From Paludibacter sp963678465 (lineage in GTDB: Bacteria; Bacteroidota; Bacteroidia; Bacteroidales; Paludibacteraceae), in assembly GCA_963678465.1 (NCBI GenBank), contig OY782858.1, positions 2,728,001 through 2,792,000 of the forward strand: 64,000 nt of DNA, given 5' to 3'. Shown here in pieces: positions 59,995-64,000 of the stretch (position 1 is the first letter of the stretch; each line of letters begins with the position of its first letter). The translations under genes and the position numbers were made by a program. The notes under the pieces were generated by a model. That model did no database searches. It was given only the letters and a program-made list of their open reading frames with translations, and was not told the origin of the DNA.

Positions 59995-60414
59995 TTATTC
60001 GCCTTTTTTCTTGTTCATATATTTAAGTTCGATGACAAAAGCAATAAGGAGACCTACCCCACCAAACAAAAGCACCGCTGCACCGTAAACAATACCAGCA
60101 ATTTCGTAAATTTCGTTCGAGAAATCGCCATAACCATAACCAGGTAACATTGAATAACAAAACAAGAAGCCTACAAGTAAACCTAAGCCTACGCCTAACA
60201 ATAAACTGGCCAGTTTCAAAGTGCTAAAAACACCATTTTTGCCAAAACTGATGGGAAGCGAGAACTTACTTTCGAGAAATGAAGGATCAAATTTTTCACC
60301 AATCTTCTCTATCAGGCTCAATCTTTCTTTTTTTCGGGCAAACAATTCGAATAATTTATAAATGCCCAGGGTAACTATACCTACTACCAGAGGAATACTA
60401 ATAAAATCTAACAT
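59995..60414 (-). CDS. DUF6249-like membrane protein
   Basis: 139 aa with three hydrophobic helices (about 4-23, 66-90 and 107-130) and a basic, Lys-rich C-terminus (KYMNKKKGE). The opening MLDFISIPLVVGIVTLGIYK and the following RKKERL stretch match small Bacteroidetes proteins of the DUF6249 type, often encoded beside an ECF sigma factor gene. Here it is divergent from one, so it may be a regulatory partner or a target. Family name assigned from memory of the pattern; function unknown. Confidence 0.7.
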   Translation of the reverse strand: MLDFISIPLVVGIVTLGIYKLFELFARKKERLSLIEKIGEKFDPSFLESKFSLPISFGKNGVFSTLKLASLLLGVGLGLLVGFLFCYSMLPGYGYGDFSNEIYEIAGIVYGAAVLLFGGVGLLIAFVIELKYMNKKKGE

Positions 60415-60478
60415 AATTTTTTGTTTTTAAAATAAATAATTTCGTTCTTTGTATTGTTTGACGTCACTTTCTGAAATA

Positions 60479-60526
60479 GGTTACACTATTTGCAATTTTT
60501 TATTATTTTCGCAGTCGGGTGTAACC
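60479..60526. promoter_or_regulatory. Inverted repeat GGTTACAC...GTGTAACC in the divergent sigma-factor promoter region
   Basis: A perfect 8-bp inverted repeat, GGTTACAC (60479-60486) and GTGTAACC (60519-60526), with 32 bp between. It lies between the divergent DUF6249 and sigma factor genes and could be an operator or paired promoter elements. No good TAnnTTTG box is seen there, consistent with ECF-dependent control. Confidence 0.4.
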
Positions 60527-60556
60527 ATTCTTTATTTGTAGCGTCTAAACTCATAT

Positions 60557-61102
60557 ATGGAGAATAAGGACGAGCTAATATATATAAAACGGATTTTAGA
60601 AGGAGAAACGAATTTGTTTTCGTACTTCCTTCAGCGTTACAGCAACTCTGTTTTTTCTATGGTTGTCCGTATTGTTCAGTCGCGCGAGGATGCCGAAGAG
60701 CTTACACAGGATACTTTTCTGAAAGTATTTAAAAAGCTAGATACCTTTAAAGGTGATTGTTCTTTCTCTACCTGGATGTTCCGAATTGCATACAACACTG
60801 CCGTTTCGTTCACCCGCAAGAAAAAGATAATTTTACCGGCCATCGAAGATAGTATGCTTGATACCGTTCCCGACGATGCTTTGACCGGATTTTTCGAAGA
60901 AGATGAAAACGAAAAAAAGTTACAGGACCTTGAAAAAGCCATTGCGCTGCTGAACGCTGAAGAAAAAGCGCTGATAACGCTCTTTTACCTCGAAGCAAAA
61001 ACGGTGAACGATTTAGCCGTTATCTTCGATCTTACCATCGAAAATGTAAGGGTAAAGCTTTTCAGGGCAAGAAAAAAATTATTTGTATTAATGACGAAGT
61101 AA
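60557..61102 (+). CDS. RNA polymerase sigma factor, ECF (sigma-70) family
   Basis: 181 aa. Region 2 covers about 20-95, with SREDAEELTQDTFLKVFKKL and TWMFRIAYNTAVSFTRKKK (core binding and -10 recognition). Region 4 covers about 120-178, with LEAKTVNDLAVIFDLTIENV (helix-turn-helix for -35 recognition). No region 3, so it is an ECF factor. It is followed after 7 bp by a small two-TM protein gene, the usual place for an anti-sigma factor. It has no FecR/SusC neighbour, so it is not the iron/glycan-type sigma of this phylum. Confidence 0.93.
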   Translation: MENKDELIYIKRILEGETNLFSYFLQRYSNSVFSMVVRIVQSREDAEELTQDTFLKVFKKLDTFKGDCSFSTWMFRIAYNTAVSFTRKKKIILPAIEDSMLDTVPDDALTGFFEEDENEKKLQDLEKAIALLNAEEKALITLFYLEAKTVNDLAVIFDLTIENVRVKLFRARKKLFVLMTK

Positions 61103-61109
61103 AAAAGAT

Positions 61110-61472
61110 ATGGAAAAAGACAAAGCCATCGTAAAAGCGCTGAAATCGACCCAAACGCCACAGATTTCAGTAGACTTTCAGGCACACACAATGAACAAAA
61201 TATTCAAACTGGCCGAACAAAAAAGAAAACGTGCCTATTTTCTGCATCTATGTCTGATTTCGGCGACATCGATAGGGTTAATAATTACTGCCGCATTTCT
61301 GCTCAAGGATTATCTGTCTTTCAGTTTCAAACTACCAGAAATTCAATTTACAACATCATCTCTTTCATTGTTTGCATTCAGTTTTTATATCGCCGCACTT
61401 ATACTTATATTGGTAGGACTGGACGCCTATTTCCGCCGTAAATGGCTGATAAAGCATCAGAATAGCAAATAA
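61110..61472 (+). CDS. Small two-TM protein, possible anti-sigma partner
   Basis: 120 aa. A cytoplasmic-looking N-terminus (about 1-45, with DFQAHTMNKIFKLAEQKRKR) is followed by two hydrophobic helices (about 46-66 and 84-105) and a basic tail. No zinc-binding HxxxCxxC anti-sigma motif is present. Its position 7 bp after the ECF sigma gene on the same strand makes a regulatory partnership likely by analogy. I do not recognise the family. Confidence 0.75.
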   Translation: MEKDKAIVKALKSTQTPQISVDFQAHTMNKIFKLAEQKRKRAYFLHLCLISATSIGLIITAAFLLKDYLSFSFKLPEIQFTTSSLSLFAFSFYIAALILILVGLDAYFRRKWLIKHQNSK

Positions 61473-61474
61473 AA

Positions 61475-61509
61475 CAAGCGAGGCCGATCATTACTGATCG
61501 GCCTCGTTG
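61475..61509. terminator. Bidirectional hairpin terminator after the sigma operon
   Basis: A perfect 12-bp stem (CGAGGCCGATCA / TGATCGGCCTCG, 61479-61490 and 61495-61506) with a 4-nt loop. The plus-strand tail is TTGCATATATTTTA; the minus-strand tail TTGTTTTATTT is better, so it may also end the small minus-strand transcript. Confidence 0.75.
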
Positions 61510-61535
61510 CATATATTTTAAATAAATACTTTCTC

Positions 61536-61628
61536 TCATTCTTCAGCCTTGTCTTGGTTCTTAGCTCTTAAATCCAACATTTTTTTTGATAACCAAAGCT
61601 CTATAAAAGACGAAAGGTAGTGAACCAT
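61536..61628 (-). CDS. Putative 30-codon small protein
   Basis: A minus-strand ATG at 61628 opens a 30-residue frame (begins MVHYLSSFIELWLSKKM, ends KNQDKAEE) closed by TGA at 61538-61536. It has an amphipathic, partly hydrophobic N-terminal half and a charged C-terminal half. A promoter with good spacing lies 62-92 bp upstream and a hairpin terminator 30 bp downstream, giving a discrete transcript of about 200 nt. It could instead be a non-coding RNA. No family recognised. Confidence 0.45.
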   Translation of the reverse strand: MVHYLSSFIELWLSKKMLDLRAKNQDKAEE

Positions 61629-61689
61629 CACGGCCGACTACCAATCTTTTTGTTAACCTTAAATCTAATACTATGAAAAAATCACGATG

Positions 61690-61720
61690 CAAAGATACGG
61701 CACATTTTAATTCCATGCAA
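61690..61720 (-). promoter_or_regulatory. Promoter for the small minus-strand transcript
   Basis: On the minus strand, TTG (61718-61720), 20 nt, then TATCTTTG (61690-61697). It faces away from argC, toward the 30-codon frame. Confidence 0.55.
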
Positions 61721-61855
61721 TAGTTTTCGGAATATTTTACTCTAAAAATGTGTTTTATAACATTATTTTAGAGTTTTGACTCATTTTCTTTCATAAAACC
61801 AGCGTTTTTGGACTTAGTTAACATCCCAAATCCATAAGTTCAGGCAAATGAGTTC

Positions 61856-62833
61856 TTAAAATCCTATCGATTTCAATCCTAATCCGGCTTTTTCATCCAA
61901 ACCAAACATCAGATTCATATTCTGAACGGCTTGTCCCGAAGCTCCTTTTAGTAAATTGTCAATCATCGACACAATGAGCAGCTTATCTCCATGTTTTTCG
62001 AGGTACACAATACCTTTGTTTGTATTTACCACCTGTTTCATATCTGGATTTTTATCCACAACAAAAGTGAAAGCAGCATCTTTTTTGTAAAAATTTTTGT
62101 ACAACGATTTGGCTTCTTCTATATTCAGGTTACATTTTGTGTAAGTTGTTGCATAAATACCACGCGCAAAATTGCCCCGCACGGGAATAAAGTTCACAGC
62201 AGCATCAAATTTATTTTGTAACTGATGCAGCGACTGACCAATTTCCTGTAAATGCTGGTGGTTGAAGGCTTTGTAAATAGAAATATTATTGTTTCTCCAA
62301 CTGAAGTGGGAAGTTGCCGACGGTTTAACGCCTGCGCCTGTAGAACCTGTTATGGCATTTACATGAATATCGTCAGTGAGTATTCCGGCGGCAGCCAAAG
62401 GCAATAATCCTAGCTGTATGCAAGTGGCAAAGCAACCGGGATTCGCAACATGTTGAGCCTTTCTTATTGCTTCGCGATTAAGTTCCGGCAATCCGTACAC
62501 AAAATCGTGATCAGAGCGTTTTTCTCTGTAGTCGGTCGAAAGGTCGATAATTTTAAGGTGAGCCGGAACATTATTTTCGTCCATAAACTTTTTACTATCG
62601 CCATGTGCTGAGCAAAGGAACAAAGCATCTACTTTATCGAACGAAAGTTCTGAAGTAAAAACAAGATCTGTTTCGCCAATCAAACCTGAATGCACATCAG
62701 CGATCGGATTTCCGGCATTGCTGTTGCTATGTACGAAAGCAATCTCCACATTTGGGTGATTCACAAGTATGCGAAGTAATTCTCCGGCGGTGTAACCAGC
62801 GCCTCCTACGACGCCCACTTTGATACTTATCAT
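61856..62833 (-). CDS. argC: N-acetyl-gamma-glutamyl-phosphate reductase
   Basis: 325 aa, cytosolic. It reduces N-acetylglutamyl phosphate with NADPH to the semialdehyde in arginine synthesis (or the N-succinyl version used by some Bacteroidetes). The N-terminal Rossmann motif is GVVGGAGYTAGELL, the catalytic Cys134 is in NPGCFATCIQLG, and FVYGLPELNR and TGSTGAGVKP are family signatures. Length fits the type 1 enzyme. No other arg gene is in the window. A start at 62833 is supported by direct homology of the first residues. Confidence 0.95.
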   Translation of the reverse strand: MISIKVGVVGGAGYTAGELLRILVNHPNVEIAFVHSNSNAGNPIADVHSGLIGETDLVFTSELSFDKVDALFLCSAHGDSKKFMDENNVPAHLKIIDLSTDYREKRSDHDFVYGLPELNREAIRKAQHVANPGCFATCIQLGLLPLAAAGILTDDIHVNAITGSTGAGVKPSATSHFSWRNNNISIYKAFNHQHLQEIGQSLHQLQNKFDAAVNFIPVRGNFARGIYATTYTKCNLNIEEAKSLYKNFYKKDAAFTFVVDKNPDMKQVVNTNKGIVYLEKHGDKLLIVSMIDNLLKGASGQAVQNMNLMFGLDEKAGLGLKSIGF

Positions 62834-63108
62834 AAGTTCGTTGTTATATTTTGTTGAGGTATAATGTTATATGCAAAGCAATTTTGTGCTGACACGCTTT
62901 CGGGGAATTTTGTGCTTCAACAGCTATCAAGAAGCATTTTTCGCTCCACATGAATATCCTGAACTTCAGCAAAGGCTAGAGTTTTGTGAGCTGAAGTTTG
63001 TGCAAGGTAATGCAACCAACAGTTGTGATTCATCACCTAAAAGGCATAAGCCGGGTAGAAGTTTATCTGACCTCAAAAAAAAGCGTGAATGCATCAACAC
63101 AATCAGCC

Positions 63109-63216
63109 TTAGTCTTTTTTAGAGGCCTTTTTGAGTCTTTTTTCCTCTTTTTTTTCTTTTGGCGACTTGAGAGCTTCTTTTTTTACGTCTTTCTTAGCGT
63201 CTTTCGATTTTGACAT
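63109..63216 (-). CDS. Small lysine-rich protein (35 aa)
   Basis: A minus-strand ATG at 63216 opens 35 codons to a TAA (63111-63109). The product is almost wholly charged: MSKSKDAKKDVKKEALKS, then PKEKKEEKRLKKASKKD, about half lysine. There is no membrane segment, and a helical or disordered nucleic-acid-associated role is conceivable. A promoter of good fit lies 31 bp upstream. I recall similar short Lys-rich proteins in Bacteroidales but cannot name a family. Confidence 0.55.
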   Translation of the reverse strand: MSKSKDAKKDVKKEALKSPKEKKEEKRLKKASKKD

Positions 63217-63246
63217 TGCAGATGGGTTTTAAATATTATTATTCCA

Positions 63247-63277
63247 CAAAGGTAACTATTTAAAAAATAATAGTAAA
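63247..63277 (-). promoter_or_regulatory. Promoter of the small lysine-rich protein gene
   Basis: On the minus strand, TTTA (63274-63277), 19 nt, then TACCTTTG (63247-63254). The predicted leader is about 25 nt. Confidence 0.55.
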
Positions 63278-63315
63278 GCTTTCCGTTCGAAAAAAAAAAT
63301 TCAACAGGGCGAATG

Positions 63316-63606
63316 TTATGAAGCAAAAAGGTAATGGAGTTGTAATTTACTGATAACGAGGAAATAGGCAGCAACCCACCAAATCAGTAAAATCCAGGTG
63401 AAGAGGTAATAACTTAACTTTTTTCTTTTGTGGTTGATCGCATACATGAGAACAATAATAGCGAATACTCCTCCAATAAATTCAAAAAAATGCAAAAGAT
63501 TCTCAGGTATCCTACGTTTATTACGCGTGGCAGCACTCTTGTCGTAGACAAATAGAATAGCACTTATTAAATTAACTACTATAAGATACAAAACAATAAT
63601 ATTCAT
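63316..63606 (-). CDS. DUF1294 domain-containing membrane protein
   Basis: 96 aa with three to four hydrophobic helices (about 3-21, 39-58, 66-92). The core FVYDKSAATRNKRRIPENLLHFFEFIGG matches DUF1294, a small inner-membrane family of unknown function (split at the Arg-Arg: YDKSAATRNKR then RIPENLLHFFE). It is a full-length member. It stands alone, 150 bp after trmD. Confidence 0.85.
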   Translation of the reverse strand: MNIIVLYLIVVNLISAILFVYDKSAATRNKRRIPENLLHFFEFIGGVFAIIVLMYAINHKRKKLSYYLFTWILLIWWVAAYFLVISKLQLHYLFAS

Positions 63607-63756
63607 AACAATGCATAATTGTGTTGTTAATAAAAAAACAAGTTTTACAATCCAAAAAAAAATATCTTTAAGTTAGTCTCCTAAACAAAAAAAAGAAGAA
63701 TCACAATTATCAAAATCATCGCAAGTTAAAGTTACAGAAGGAATAAATCGATCTAT

Positions 63757-64000
63757 TTATTCTTCGAGCAAATCCGGTCGAAGCAGCTTTGTGCGCTCCA
63801 CCGATTGCTGATGATTCCATTCATCTACCTTTGCCTGATGCCCCGAAAGCAGGATGTCAGGCACTTTCCATCCTTTGTATTCTGCCGGACGCGTGTAAAC
63901 AGGTGGCGCCAGCAGGTTGTCCTGAAAAGAATCGGACAAGGCCGACTGTTCATCGCCAATTGCACCCGGAATAAGCCTCACTATGGCATCGGTCATGATA
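63757..64000 (-). CDS. trmD: tRNA (guanosine(37)-N1)-methyltransferase, C-terminal part
   Basis: About 80 C-terminal residues; the start lies beyond the right edge. TDAIVRLIPGAIGDEQSA and the tail LLSGHQAKVDEW are diagnostic of TrmD, the knotted SPOUT enzyme that methylates G37 of several tRNAs to prevent frameshifting. LLSGHQAKVDEW belongs to the C-terminal domain used in tRNA binding and dimer contacts. Codons before the internal Met at 63996 continue in frame, so this Met is not the start. Confidence 0.93.
   Translation of the reverse strand, partial: IMTDAIVRLIPGAIGDEQSALSDSFQDNLLAPPVYTRPAEYKGWKVPDILLSGHQAKVDEWNHQQSVERTKLLRPDLLEE

Noticed and set aside
62871..63122. 83-codon plus-strand frame between argC and the Lys-rich small gene
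   Set aside because: No recognisable domain, no promoter box at usual distance, unusual composition, and its end overlaps the better-supported 35-aa gene on the other strand.

Overview
The window looks like chromosomal DNA of a Bacteroidetes bacterium, most likely order Bacteroidales. I infer this from the SusC/SusD pair, the hybrid two-component regulator (HTCS), the type IX secretion C-terminal domains, the DUF4271-hemD pair, and the recurring promoter pattern TTTG-N19..21-TAnnTTTG with almost no Shine-Dalgarno motifs. A Paludibacter-like relative is possible, but I cannot test that here. The sequence is AT-rich outside the rRNA genes.

Bases 1-16217 are mainly housekeeping. They hold the start of a secreted alkaline-phosphatase-superfamily protein (cut by the window edge), bifunctional hisB, an AspT/YidE-type transporter, an ORF6N protein abutting mutS2, an SDR epimerase divergent from a LOG-family gene, DUF4271-hemD, rnpA-yidD, lpxK overlapping a purine nucleoside phosphorylase gene, and an ACT-ACT / phenylacetate-CoA ligase / aminotransferase cluster. 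A 21-bp minisatellite follows.

Bases 16622-22830 are a complete rRNA operon on the minus strand: three tandem promoters, 16S, tRNA-Ile(GAT), tRNA-Ala(TGC), 23S, 5S and an intrinsic terminator. The spacers are littered with short TGTCAAYT-type repeats. Upstream lie a PL9-type pectate lyase with a type IX sorting domain, an S9 peptidase, a TonB-dependent receptor, a stand-alone copy of that receptor's N-terminal domain, and an M64 metallopeptidase.

Bases 32734-59913 form a polysaccharide utilisation region whose gene content suggests xyloglucan or a related xylose-substituted beta-glucan. It holds susD and susC (minus strand), a secreted endonuclease I, BACON-GH5 and PA14-GH31 (minus strand), a central HTCS, then GH3, GH31, GH39 and GH3 (plus strand). 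The enzymes would cut the backbone at the surface (GH5), remove alpha-xylose (two GH31) and release glucose or xylose (GH3, GH39). No galactosidase or fucosidase is present. Unusual repeats are inserted between the GH genes: a G/C-rich hairpin element flanked by 13-bp direct repeats, a long palindrome, and a 13-unit 21-bp array.

Bases 59995-64000 hold a DUF6249 membrane protein divergent from an ECF sigma factor and its two-TM partner, argC, a DUF1294 protein and the C-terminus of trmD. Two very small minus-strand genes (30 and 35 codons) are proposed there, each with its own promoter. No CRISPR array, prophage or full insertion sequence was seen.
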